Of a stretch of DNA of 64,000 nt, positions 34,447-42,639 are shown one piece after another (the first letter of the stretch is position 1; the number at the start of each line of letters is the position of its first letter). Location of the stretch: assembly GCF_039973015.1 (NCBI RefSeq), contig NZ_JBDWLT010000012.1, positions 186,001 through 250,000 on the forward strand, written 5' to 3'. The DNA is from Parvibaculum sp039973015. Its GTDB lineage: Bacteria; Pseudomonadota; Alphaproteobacteria; Parvibaculales; Parvibaculaceae. The notes under the pieces were generated by a model that saw nothing but the letters and a program-made list of their open reading frames with translations, ran no database searches and was not told where the DNA came from. The position numbers were made by a program, and so were the translations under genes.

Positions 34447-35163
34447 TCACGCGGCTCCCTTGGTGAAGTAAAGAACCACGCTCTTGCCCATGAGCGGCCC
34501 CGCGATCTTTTCGAGCGTGCGGGTGAGCCAGGGGGCCTGCATGATGTCCCATTCGAGGAAGCGCTTGTAGAGATTGACGGCCTTCACGTCTTCGCGCTTC
34601 ACGCCCACGGCGCATTTCAGCCACCAGTATGGCGAATGCAGCCCATGTGCGAAATGCTTGTGGAAGAAGGAGAGGCCACGGTTCTCGACAGCACCCTTGA
34701 GCTGGCTTTCGCGGAAGATGCGCACATGGCCGCCCGGTTCGTTGTGATAGTCGTCGGACAGCGCCCAGCAAACCCGTTCCGGCCAGAAGCGGGGCACACT
34801 GACGGCAAAGGTGCCGCCCGGCTTCAGGATACGGTCGATCTCGGCCACGGCCTGCTCATAGTCGGGGATGTGTTCCAGCACTTCCGAGCAAAGCACCTTG
34901 TCGAAGCTCGCATCGGGGAAGGGCAGCGAAAGCGCATTGCCCACCGTCAGCGAAAAGCTGCGCTGCGTTTCCGGGTCGAGATCGGGGCACGTGCCGAAGC
35001 CGTCTCGCGTCCGGCGCACATCCTCATATCCGAGGTCAAGCCCGACCACATGGCACTGCGCGTGATAGTACATGGCATGGACATGCCGCCCCGCGCCGCA
35101 ACCGAGGTCGAGCGCGCGCTGGCCGTCCCTAAGCCCGAGCACGTTCAAGTCGATTGTCTGCAT
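34447..35163 (-). CDS. class I SAM-dependent methyltransferase (Methyltransf_11 type)
   Basis: A 238-residue methyltransferase. SAM motif I is LDLGCGAGRH (18-27), with acidic GLDLG, a motif near GNALSLPFPDASFDKVLCSEVLEH and the post-motif LKPGGTFAVSVPR; key residues are Asp/Gly of motif I and Glu of SEVLEH. It overlaps the 3' end of the glycosyltransferase gene by 35 bp and is followed after 4 bp by the toroid protein gene, so the three form one operon. It probably methylates a sugar or lipid-linked glycan. Confidence 0.85.
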   Translation of the reverse strand: MQTIDLNVLGLRDGQRALDLGCGAGRHVHAMYYHAQCHVVGLDLGYEDVRRTRDGFGTCPDLDPETQRSFSLTVGNALSLPFPDASFDKVLCSEVLEHIPDYEQAVAEIDRILKPGGTFAVSVPRFWPERVCWALSDDYHNEPGGHVRIFRESQLKGAVENRGLSFFHKHFAHGLHSPYWWLKCAVGVKREDVKAVNLYKRFLEWDIMQAPWLTRTLEKIAGPLMGKSVVLYFTKGAA

Positions 35164-36493
35164 TCTCTATTGTCTGCCTGTAGATGTCGGCGCATTCGCG
35201 CGCCGCACGTTCCCATTTGAATTCGGCGAGGATGCGCTCGCGTCCGGCGCGGCCATAGGCCTCGCGCATCTCCGGATTGTCCAGCATCTTCGCAATGGCT
35301 TCCGCAAGTGCGGGCGGGTTCGAGTGCTGTACCACGATGCCCGCATCGCCCACGACTTCCGGCAGCGAGCCGCCATTCGTCGAGATCACCGGCGTTCCGC
35401 ACGACATGGCTTCGCCGCAGGGAAAGCCGAAGCCTTCATAGACGGAAGGCGAAACCGCCATCGTCGCTTCGTTATAGAGCGTGGTGATATCTTCGTCGGT
35501 CACGCCGCTCACGAATTCCACCTTGTCGGTGATGCCGAGCTGGCGCAGCTCGTAGGAGGTGTTGCCCTCGCGCAGCTTGCCGATCACGCGCAGCTTCAGG
35601 TTGGGCCGCGTCTTCAGCAGTTCCGCATAGGCACGGATGAGATAGATAAGTCCCTTCAAGGGTACATCCGCGCTCGCGCAGGCGACGATAAGGTCGTCGC
35701 GCCGCTTCACATGCGGCATGGGGCGGAACTGGAGATGGTCGATGCCGTGCAGCACCAGCCGCGTTTTCGAGGCGTCGACGCCGAACTCGCGCACGACATC
35801 GCGGCGCGTACTTTCGGACACGACGATCAGCGGGTCGAGCTGGCGCGCCACCTTGATCTGCATGTTGAGGAAGGAATACCAGCGCCGCTTCAGCAGTTTC
35901 AGCTTCAGGGAATGCGCATGGTCGATATCGATGCGCCGGTCCATCGTGATCGGATGGTGGATCGTGCCGACGACGGGCAGCCCCATGTCGCGCATCTTGA
36001 GAAGGCCCCAGCAGAGCGTCTGGTTGTCGTGGCAGACGTCATAATCGTCCAGCGTGCCACGCACATAGCGCGCCATGCGCTCGCCGAATGTGTAAGGCTC
36101 GGAAAAGCCGCCTGTTGCGTGGCTCCACCATTCGAAGAGGTCGATGGGAGACGCGAACATCCAGGGGCGGAGCGAGCGGATGGGATGCGGGTTTGCATAG
36201 AGGTCGAGCGAGGGCAGCTTGATGAGCCCCACGCGCGGATCGATTTCGGGATAGGGCGGGCCGGAAATCACGTCGACCTTGTGGCCGAGTTCGGCCAGCG
36301 CCTTGGCGATGTGGCGCATATAGACGCCCTGGCCGCCGGTGGTCGGATTGGAGCGGTAGCTCGGCAGCAGAATACGCAGCGGCCGGTCGCCATTGACGGC
36401 CGCGAGCTTCGGCGTGTCGAGCGTGTGCCGCGCCACTGCCGGAGCTTCGGGTTTCTCTTCAGCGGCCGCATTCCGCTCAAGCACTTGCGACAT
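35129..36493 (-). CDS. GT4-family glycosyltransferase
   Basis: A 454-residue GT-B glycosyltransferase. The N-domain acceptor loop has TTGGQGVYMRHIAKAL; the C-domain shows the retaining E-x7-E motif EGFGFPCGE followed by GTPVISTNGGSLPE. The ATG at 36493 has GAGAGGA 6 nt upstream; the frame is open to 36631 but that part is not conserved. First gene of a three-gene operon with a methyltransferase and a toroid protein. The donor and acceptor are unknown. No polymerase or flippase is adjacent. Confidence 0.88.
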   Translation of the reverse strand: MSQVLERNAAAEEKPEAPAVARHTLDTPKLAAVNGDRPLRILLPSYRSNPTTGGQGVYMRHIAKALAELGHKVDVISGPPYPEIDPRVGLIKLPSLDLYANPHPIRSLRPWMFASPIDLFEWWSHATGGFSEPYTFGERMARYVRGTLDDYDVCHDNQTLCWGLLKMRDMGLPVVGTIHHPITMDRRIDIDHAHSLKLKLLKRRWYSFLNMQIKVARQLDPLIVVSESTRRDVVREFGVDASKTRLVLHGIDHLQFRPMPHVKRRDDLIVACASADVPLKGLIYLIRAYAELLKTRPNLKLRVIGKLREGNTSYELRQLGITDKVEFVSGVTDEDITTLYNEATMAVSPSVYEGFGFPCGEAMSCGTPVISTNGGSLPEVVGDAGIVVQHSNPPALAEAIAKMLDNPEMREAYGRAGRERILAEFKWERAARECADIYRQTIENADNRLERARA

Positions 36494-36729
36494 GCCTTGT
36501 CCTCTCCAAGCCTCTTCTGGTCCGCTCGACCCGCAACAAGGGGCAGCGTCCGGGAGCTCCCAATGGCGGGTGCAAACCCGAACCGGATTAAAACTTCGCC
36601 TGTCATGGGCGGCGAACGGGTGGCCGGACACCGATATGCCTCGAACGGCGGGCGTTCCCGAACGGCGGGGATCATATCGGGTTCGTCGGGGGGCAACAAC
36701 CCGCTAACAAGAATGTAAGCGAGCCCTCT

Positions 36730-37161
36730 TCAGTTGATGCTGCGTCTCGGCGGTTCGTTGCCTTCGCCGGGCTCCGGCGCCGCGCCGGACTGGTGATGAA
36801 TGAGCAGCCATCCATCGCCGCTCCGTATGAAGATGTTGGTGGCGAGCAGATAGTCCTGTCCGATGCGCTCATAGCAAATCACGATGCCCGTGTCGCGGTG
36901 AATACCGGCCCGCGCGTGCAGACATTCGATATCGGGGCTGGCGGGGCCGGTCAGGATCGCGTGCCAGCTCTGCAATACGCTGTCGCGGCCCTCGACGGGC
37001 GGCCAGCCGGGGTGCAGGCAGGTGACGGGTTCCTGTTCTGCCCAGACCGCGCCCATGAGCGTGGGGTCACGCTCCGCAAAAGCGCGGTAGAAGGTCTCGT
37101 TGGCAAAGAGAAGCGTAGCGCGATCGCGTGCAGGGGAGGTGCCGGTGGCCATGCGTTTCAT
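36730..37161 (-). CDS. NTF2-like/SnoaL-fold protein
   Basis: A 143-residue protein of the nuclear-transport-factor-2-like fold (SnoaL_3 type): helices FANETFYRAFAERDPTLMGAVWA, then LHPGWPPVEGRDSVLQSW, and the final strand pair DYLLATNIFIRSGDGWLLIHHQSG (key His-His near the end). Such proteins act as small isomerases/dehydratases or ligand-binding domains. The function cannot be specified. The start could also be the ATG at 37152. Proline/glycine-rich tail. Confidence 0.78.
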   Translation of the reverse strand: MKRMATGTSPARDRATLLFANETFYRAFAERDPTLMGAVWAEQEPVTCLHPGWPPVEGRDSVLQSWHAILTGPASPDIECLHARAGIHRDTGIVICYERIGQDYLLATNIFIRSGDGWLLIHHQSGAAPEPGEGNEPPRRSIN

Positions 37162-37250
37162 CCGGTGGTGCCGAGGCTGCGATGTGTGTGCAGTCTAGCA
37201 GTGGCATTCCGGTTTTGCATATCCGTAGAGGGCAGGCGGGAAAGGGCAGG

Positions 37251-37613
37251 CTAGACCGCCTGAACCCGCAAATTAGCGAGAGCGAGGGCGGTTGCGACAA
37301 GGTTCGAGGTGAAAAGCAGCACGAGATAGAGGCCCCAGGGCTCGCGTGCATCCTCGACCGGGTTTCGCCAGATGAGCCAGAAGAGCAGGGGCACCCAGAG
37401 CAGCGCGGCGGCCGCGCCGGTCGCACCCGGCGCCATATTCTGTTCCGCCATCGCTATGGCAGTGAGGGCGAGTATCGCCCACAGGCCAAGGATGACCTGC
37501 GCTTCCACGCGCCACAGTATAAAGACAACGGAGAGGGAATTGATGAGGATGAGCCAGTAGACGCCGCCGCGCACCGCATCGTGCATGCCCGAAATCGTCT
37601 CGAGAATAGCCAT
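37251..37613 (-). CDS. small membrane protein of unknown function
   Basis: A 120-residue protein with four hydrophobic segments (about 15-35, 40-56, 68-83 and 92-112). A charged loop (WRNPVEDAREPWG) lies between the last two. No family is recognised. Its upstream region (37614-37726) contains an inverted repeat that could be an operator. Coding status rests on a sensible hydrophobic pattern and the empty opposite strand. Confidence 0.6.
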   Translation of the reverse strand: MAILETISGMHDAVRGGVYWLILINSLSVVFILWRVEAQVILGLWAILALTAIAMAEQNMAPGATGAAAALLWVPLLFWLIWRNPVEDAREPWGLYLVLLFTSNLVATALALANLRVQAV

Positions 37614-37637
37614 GACCGCCCCCCATGCGACCTGCCG

Positions 37638-37667
37638 GACTGACCGGATATTCCGTTTCGGTCAGTC
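37638..37667. promoter_or_regulatory. 9-bp inverted repeat upstream of the small membrane protein gene
   Basis: GACTGACCG and CGGTCAGTC are separated by 12 bp, about 25 bp upstream of the ATG at 37613. The arms resemble TetR-family operator halves (GACCGnnCGGTC type), but the wide spacing is unusual. No TetR gene lies in the window. Confidence 0.4.
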
Positions 37668-37726
37668 TGGCCGCTGCGGCGGCCTCAAGGCAAGTCACAA
37701 GAATGTGGGGCGGAAGGCGGGGGAGA

Positions 37727-38698
37727 TCAGCCGAAGCGGCGCTTCAGCCAGTCCACCATCAGCGTGTTCAGCTCGTCCGGCTTTTCCGATTGGGTCCAGT
37801 GGCCGCAATCGGGGATCACGTGCTTTTCGAGGTCGGGAACATATTGCTCCATGCCCTCGGTCATTTCCGGCCGGAGCACGATGTCGTCCGCGGCGGAGAT
37901 CATGAGGCTCGGGGCATTCACCTTCTCCACCAGGCTTTCGCTGTCTTTCCAGTTGCGGGTGAAGTTCCGGTACCAGTTGATGCCGCCCTCGAAGCCCGAC
38001 TTCTGGAAAGCCTTCGTGTAGTAGTCGATTTCCTCAGCGTTCAGGAGCTGCTCGCCCGGCCATTCGCTTTCGTCCGCGGCGAAGCTATTGATGAAGGAGA
38101 GGTTCTTCTGTTCGGCGGGCAGCTTGTCGAAATCGGCGAGCTTCATTGCGCTCTTGCGGTACCAGAAGCGCATGGAGCGGGCCACATCCTTGTCGAATAT
38201 GCCCTCCGCCACGCCGAAGTTCTGGAAGTAGACGATATACATGTCTTCGCCGAAGACCATGCGCATGCCTTCGATGGGGTCGATGGGGCCGCGCGGCATG
38301 AAAGGCGTGTTGACGCCGATGACGCCGGCAACGCGGTCGGGATGGCGCAGCGCCATCTGCCAGACGACCATGCCGCCCCAGTCGTGGCCGGCGAAGACCG
38401 CCTTGTCGAGGCCGAGCGCATCGAGCATGCCCGCGAGATCGTCGGTCAGATGTGCGATGTCGTAGAGCGGGATGTTGTCCTGCCCCTTCGGGCCGCCCGT
38501 ATTGCCATAGCCGCGCTGGTCGGGCGCGATGGCACGAAAACCCGCCTTCGCGATGGCCGGAATCTGGTGACGCCAGGAATAGGCGAGTTCCGGGAAGCCG
38601 TGGCACATCACCACCGGCACACCGTCCTTGGGGCCCTGTTCATAGACGGCCATCTTGAGGCCGTTCGTATCGACATAATGCGGCTCTGGAAAATTCAT
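37727..38698 (-). CDS. epoxide-hydrolase-type alpha/beta hydrolase
   Basis: A 323-residue alpha/beta hydrolase with the epoxide hydrolase signature: oxyanion motif HGFPE (33-37), nucleophile Asp106 in GHDWGG, a cap domain with Tyr-rich segments (about 150-230), and the base His in CGHWTQ near residue 297. It opens epoxides to diols by a covalent ester intermediate. It is followed upstream, on the same strand, by an FAD-dependent enzyme gene 36 bp away, so an oxidise-then-hydrolyse pair is plausible. Confidence 0.9.
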   Translation of the reverse strand: MNFPEPHYVDTNGLKMAVYEQGPKDGVPVVMCHGFPELAYSWRHQIPAIAKAGFRAIAPDQRGYGNTGGPKGQDNIPLYDIAHLTDDLAGMLDALGLDKAVFAGHDWGGMVVWQMALRHPDRVAGVIGVNTPFMPRGPIDPIEGMRMVFGEDMYIVYFQNFGVAEGIFDKDVARSMRFWYRKSAMKLADFDKLPAEQKNLSFINSFAADESEWPGEQLLNAEEIDYYTKAFQKSGFEGGINWYRNFTRNWKDSESLVEKVNAPSLMISAADDIVLRPEMTEGMEQYVPDLEKHVIPDCGHWTQSEKPDELNTLMVDWLKRRFG

Positions 38699-38734
38699 CG
38701 CCGTTCTCCTCCCGTTATTCTAGTTTTTTCGCCG

Positions 38735-40249
38735 TCAGGCGGATTGCATGCGTTCCTTGTCCGCCGTCGGCGAAAGACCAATCGAGGTCAGCATCTCCGT
38801 GCGGCCGGGCCCGAGCTTTGGCGGATAGAGGCCGGCATTGCGCTTCTTGCCTCGCGCCCAGGTTCTCAGCACCTTCGACACGTTGCGCGGATCGCGCGCC
38901 CATGTGTTCGGCGCATCGACCATATGGAAGGAGCGCATGAAGGCGCGCATGAGATCCACGTCGCTGCGAACGGCCGGCAGGATCGCGTCCTCGGCGAAGC
39001 TCTTGAATAGCCGCGCTTTCACACCCGGCTTGTAGTTCGGGTCGAGCGCATTCTTCGCGCGTCTGGTTGCCGCGAGGTCCTGCTTCACCATGTCGTCATA
39101 GTGCTGGCGGAGTTCCTTGGCGAGCTGCCCATGATAGAGGCGCGCGCGTTCGCGCGGGTCATCCGTTTTGTCGAGCGTTTCGGCCAGTGCATCTGCCGCC
39201 ACGCCTGCGAAGGAGCAGCCGCGTCCATAGAGCGGGTTGGTGCGGATGACGCTGTCGCCGATGGGAAAGAAGTTCAGCACGCGCGCTTCGCCGTTCTTCG
39301 TCATGTGGCGCCAGCGGCTGATGAGTTCGCCCATGCCGAAGACGCGGCTCTGAGGTTCCGATGTTTCAGGTGCGGTCCATGCCGCGATGCCCGGAAGCTG
39401 TGCGCAGATCTTGTCGAAGTTCTCGGGGCGGACAATGCCGCGGCGAAGCTCCATCTCGATTTCCGGCACAGCGAGCGTGATCGAGAAGCAGCCATTATCG
39501 GCGGGGAAGAGCCCGTATTTGATGAAGCCGAGATCGCCCGCACCTGGAATCTTTGTGCGCGCGGGTTCGTTCTTCGGATCGTGCAGCCTGTAGTGCCGCG
39601 TGAAATAGAGAATGCCCGCGCGTTCGGTTTCTTCCGTTATGTCCGCGCCCGCTTCGTTCAGCCATTCGATCATCTGGCTGTTCTTGCCTGCGGCGTCGAC
39701 CACGATATCGGCGAGCCAGTCGCGCGTCTCGCCGTTCTGCTCGGCCGTCACCCCGGTCACGCGAAGCTGCCCGGCGGCGTCCTTCTCTGTCAGGATGCCC
39801 CGCACGAGCGCGCCGGTTTCGAAGCGGATGTTCTGCTGGCGGCCTGCATAGCGCCGCATGATGAATTCGAGCGTCGTGCGGCGGCTGGTCAGGATCGTCA
39901 TCTCCTGGTCGCCGGGCACGGGCTTGTAGTTTTCCTGGAGCGTCAGGGGCAGGCCGTCGGCAAACTTGAGTTCGCGACAGCCCGCTGCCAGCAGCTCTTC
40001 CATGAGGTCGGGATAATTGTCGCGGATCAGGATGTGCAGCCGCGCGAGGAAGGCGTGGCTGTGGCGCAGATGGCCGACGCCCTTGCGTTCCCAGCTTTCA
40101 AAAGCCTCGTCGGCGGATGCCTCGGGGGGCGGCGGGTCGCGTTCCAGAACAGTCAGTTCGCGGCCTTTCCGGGCCAGGGCAAGGGCTGTCCAGAGGCCGG
40201 CAATGCCGCCGCCAACCACCAGAATACGTTCGTTCAGCCTCGCGTTCAT
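38735..40249 (-). CDS. FAD-dependent monooxygenase/oxidoreductase
   Basis: A 504-residue FAD enzyme. The Rossmann motif GGGIAGLWTALALARKG starts near residue 13, followed by an acidic ribose-binding strand end (VLERD), and a second FAD-binding block with IGDSVIRTNPLYGRGCSFAGVAADALAE (key Gly-Asp of GDS). This is the PHBH/squalene-epoxidase-like or halogenase-like superfamily. The ATG at 40249 has GGAGG upstream. A TetR-like operator lies 42 bp upstream. Directly before the epoxide hydrolase gene; an epoxidase role is an attractive but unproven reading. Confidence 0.75.
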   Translation of the reverse strand: MNARLNERILVVGGGIAGLWTALALARKGRELTVLERDPPPPEASADEAFESWERKGVGHLRHSHAFLARLHILIRDNYPDLMEELLAAGCRELKFADGLPLTLQENYKPVPGDQEMTILTSRRTTLEFIMRRYAGRQQNIRFETGALVRGILTEKDAAGQLRVTGVTAEQNGETRDWLADIVVDAAGKNSQMIEWLNEAGADITEETERAGILYFTRHYRLHDPKNEPARTKIPGAGDLGFIKYGLFPADNGCFSITLAVPEIEMELRRGIVRPENFDKICAQLPGIAAWTAPETSEPQSRVFGMGELISRWRHMTKNGEARVLNFFPIGDSVIRTNPLYGRGCSFAGVAADALAETLDKTDDPRERARLYHGQLAKELRQHYDDMVKQDLAATRRAKNALDPNYKPGVKARLFKSFAEDAILPAVRSDVDLMRAFMRSFHMVDAPNTWARDPRNVSKVLRTWARGKKRNAGLYPPKLGPGRTEMLTSIGLSPTADKERMQSA

Positions 40250-40290
40250 CCTCGCCTCCTCCATCTGCACACTGTCCGGCTTACAGAAAA

Positions 40291-40308
40291 ACTAGACTAC
40301 GGTCTAGT
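40291..40308. promoter_or_regulatory. TetR-type operator upstream of the FAD enzyme gene
   Basis: A perfect 7-4-7 inverted repeat: ACTAGAC, TACG, GTCTAGT, flanked by A-tracts. It lies 42 bp upstream of the ATG at 40249 and would overlap its promoter. The shape fits TetR-family regulators that control lipid or xenobiotic catabolism; the regulator itself is not in the window. Confidence 0.65.
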
Positions 40309-40364
40309 AAAAATAGGAAGCGTTCCCGCGGCTGTCCAGAGCCGCCTTTTTGCGGTTTTTCAGC

Positions 40365-40748
40365 TCAGGCTGCGGGGGTGCCGCGCAGCGTCCATCCCGC
40401 AATGGCAAGCGCGATCCAGCCTGCAAGGAAGGCGACACCGCCGATCGGCGTCACCATGACGAGTGCCCGGCTGCCGGTTAAACCCAGATAGTAGAGCGAG
40501 CCCGAAAAGAGAATGGTTCCCGCGACAAAAGCCCAGCCCGCAATGGTCGTGGCTGTGCCGCCGCCTTGCGCCGCTACCCAGGCGACGGCGAGGAGAGCGA
40601 GCGCATGATACATCTGATAACGCGCGCCGGTTTCGAAGACGGCGAGTTCCGCCGGGCCGACACGGGCCTGCAGCCCGTGCGCTGCGAAGGCGCCGAGCGC
40701 CACCGAGAGAAAGCCGCTCAATGCGCCGATGGTGAGCCAGAGTTTCAT
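40365..40748 (-). CDS. DUF423 family membrane protein
   Basis: A 127-residue protein with four transmembrane helices and the DUF423 landmarks: GALSGFLSVALGAFAAHGL at the N-terminus (key Gly-Ala-Phe-Ala-Ala-His-Gly), FETGARYQMYHALALL, and LFSGSLYYLGLTG followed by TPIGGVAFLAGW. Function unknown. The ATG at 40748 has GCGAGG upstream. Divergent from the VOC-family gene. Confidence 0.92.
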   Translation of the reverse strand: MKLWLTIGALSGFLSVALGAFAAHGLQARVGPAELAVFETGARYQMYHALALLAVAWVAAQGGGTATTIAGWAFVAGTILFSGSLYYLGLTGSRALVMVTPIGGVAFLAGWIALAIAGWTLRGTPAA

Positions 40749-40810
40749 GGAGAGCCTCGCCAAATTCGTTCCGTTATGGTGATGCGCAGACTAGCCCCTG
40801 GCGCGGCGCT

Positions 40811-41269
40811 ATGGATAGCGTTGCAATGAGAAATCGAAAGATGAAGATCAATCCCCTTGTTCCCGAGCTCTATGTTTCCGATTTCGATCGGAGCCTCGCC
40901 TTCTATCGCGACAGGCTCGGCTTCGGACTTGTCTATATGCGCGCGGAAGAACGTTTCGCTTTTCTGGAGCGTGAAGGCGCGCAATTGATGATTGAGCAGC
41001 CTCAAGACCCGTCACGAACCTGGCTCAAGGGCGAAGAGGGCTGCCCTTATGGGCGCGGCATCAATTTCCAGATTCGCGTGGACGATGCCGATGCGCTTGC
41101 CGCTTCGATTGCCGCAGCGGGAATTTCTCTTTTCCTGCCGCTTGAGGAGAAATGGTACCGCAGGGACGGCGAACTTCTCGGCAATCGCCAGTTCGTCGCC
41201 GAAGACCCTGATGGGTATCTGCTTCGCTTCTATTCCGATCTCGGTACAAGGCCGATTGTGCTGACCTGA
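40811..41269 (+). CDS. VOC-superfamily protein (bleomycin-resistance-like)
   Basis: A 152-residue vicinal-oxygen-chelate protein: paired beta-alpha-beta-beta-beta modules, with VPELYVSDFDRSLAFYRDRLGF at the start (key Asp-Arg-Ser-Phe-Tyr) and FVAEDPDGYLLRF at the end. Most metal-ligand positions are not His, as in binding-type bleomycin resistance proteins. The inner ATG at 40841 (MKINPLV) is an equally good start. Substrate unknown. Possibly detoxifying or binding, adjacent to a catabolic block. Confidence 0.8.
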   Translation: MDSVAMRNRKMKINPLVPELYVSDFDRSLAFYRDRLGFGLVYMRAEERFAFLEREGAQLMIEQPQDPSRTWLKGEEGCPYGRGINFQIRVDDADALAASIAAAGISLFLPLEEKWYRRDGELLGNRQFVAEDPDGYLLRFYSDLGTRPIVLT

Positions 41270-41519
41270 GCGACGAAGGGGCGCTTCGATGCGTGCCGGT
41301 GACGTCTGGTGGCTCGGGAAGCCCGATTGCGGCACGACGAAAGCGATTTCGGCATGGCTGAATTTTGACGGCGTTACCTTTCCGCTGCGTCACTCCGCAT
41401 TTTTGCGAATGAGGTGTCGTTGACCAGTCAGGGCCGCAAGGCCATTGTTGCGCCATCAAAACAAAAACACGCAACCGGCGGAACAAGCCGGAGCGGACCA
41501 GTACGGGGAGGAACGCGAC

Positions 41520-42629
41520 ATGCTTACAAAGGCCGACGACTATCCCATTCATCAGACACCCGAGCCCATCGCCTTTGCAGGCACGGACCGGAATTTCTAC
41601 GACCGTTATTTCTTCAACGGCTACACGAGAAGCGGCGATGTCTTCTTCGCTGCCGCGCTCGGTGTCTATCCTCACATCAACATCATGGATGGTGCCTTCA
41701 GCGTTATCGTCGATGGTGTGCAGCACAATCTCCATGTCTCGCGCTTTCTGAATTCGGAACGGCTCGACACCAGGGTGGGCCCGCTCTCGCTCGACGTGGT
41801 GGAGCCGCTGCATTCGCTGCGCATTCGCGTTGCCGACAATGAGCACGGCATCAAGGCCGACCTGACTTTCACGGGCCGCGCGCCTGCGTTGAAGGAGCCG
41901 CGTTTTACGCGCCGCAATGGTCCGCGCACATTGATGGATCTCACGCGCCTCACCCAGAACGGCACCTGGGAAGGCTGGATCGAGGTGAAGGGCAAGCGTA
42001 TCGAGGTAAAGCCTGCCGATTATGTTGGCACGCGCGACCGCTCATGGGGCGTGCGCCCCATCGGCGCTTCCGACGCGCAGCCGATGGTGCCGCCGATGGA
42101 GTTCCAGTTCTTCTGGCTCTGGGCGCCGCTCAACTTCGAGGACCGGATCACGCTCTTTCATGTGAATGACGACGAGCATGGCGATCCGTGGAATCTTTCG
42201 GGCGTCATATGCCCGCTTGGACGCGATGTGCAGTCGCAGGAGATGGATCGCGTCAGCTACGAGATCGACTACATCTCCGGCTCGCGTCATGCGAAGTCGT
42301 GCTCCATCTTCTTCGAGACCCGCAAGGGCGAGAAGACACGCATCGACCTTACGCCGAAATTCCATTTTCACATGATGGGTATCGGCTACGGCCATCCCGA
42401 ATGGGCGCATGGCGCGCATAAGGGCGACAACGCGATCGGCTATGAAGAGTTCAAGCTCGCCGATATCAAGAGTTTCGCGCCGCCCCATCTTCACATTCAG
42501 GCATTCAGTGAAGCGAAGATGACCCTGCCGGATGGCAGCACGCGCGACGGTGCCGGTATTCTAGAGCAGATGATTATCGGGCCGCATGCGCCATCGGGCT
42601 TCAAAGATATTCTCGATCCGGCGAAGTAG
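41520..42629 (+). CDS. DUF7064/AttH-like protein of unknown function
   Basis: A 369-residue soluble, beta-rich protein. A conserved-looking RDRSWGVRP motif near residue 177 and the FFWLWAPLNFEDR and HVNDDEHG segments resemble the DUF7064/DUF7065 and AttH/CrtC lipocalin-like families, some of which hydrate polyenes or bind lipids. No signal peptide. The ATG at 41520 has GGGGAGGAA upstream. It is followed by a kinase-like phosphotransferase gene (10-bp gap) and a 149-residue unknown protein, so the three look co-transcribed. Confidence 0.6.
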   Translation: MLTKADDYPIHQTPEPIAFAGTDRNFYDRYFFNGYTRSGDVFFAAALGVYPHINIMDGAFSVIVDGVQHNLHVSRFLNSERLDTRVGPLSLDVVEPLHSLRIRVADNEHGIKADLTFTGRAPALKEPRFTRRNGPRTLMDLTRLTQNGTWEGWIEVKGKRIEVKPADYVGTRDRSWGVRPIGASDAQPMVPPMEFQFFWLWAPLNFEDRITLFHVNDDEHGDPWNLSGVICPLGRDVQSQEMDRVSYEIDYISGSRHAKSCSIFFETRKGEKTRIDLTPKFHFHMMGIGYGHPEWAHGAHKGDNAIGYEEFKLADIKSFAPPHLHIQAFSEAKMTLPDGSTRDGAGILEQMIIGPHAPSGFKDILDPAK

Positions 42630-42639
42630 GGCTGCGAAA

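Noticed and set aside
34231..35220. A 329-codon open frame on the plus strand opposite the methyltransferase
   Set aside because: It is antisense to clear methyltransferase and toroid genes with recognisable motifs; long antisense frames are common in GC-rich DNA.
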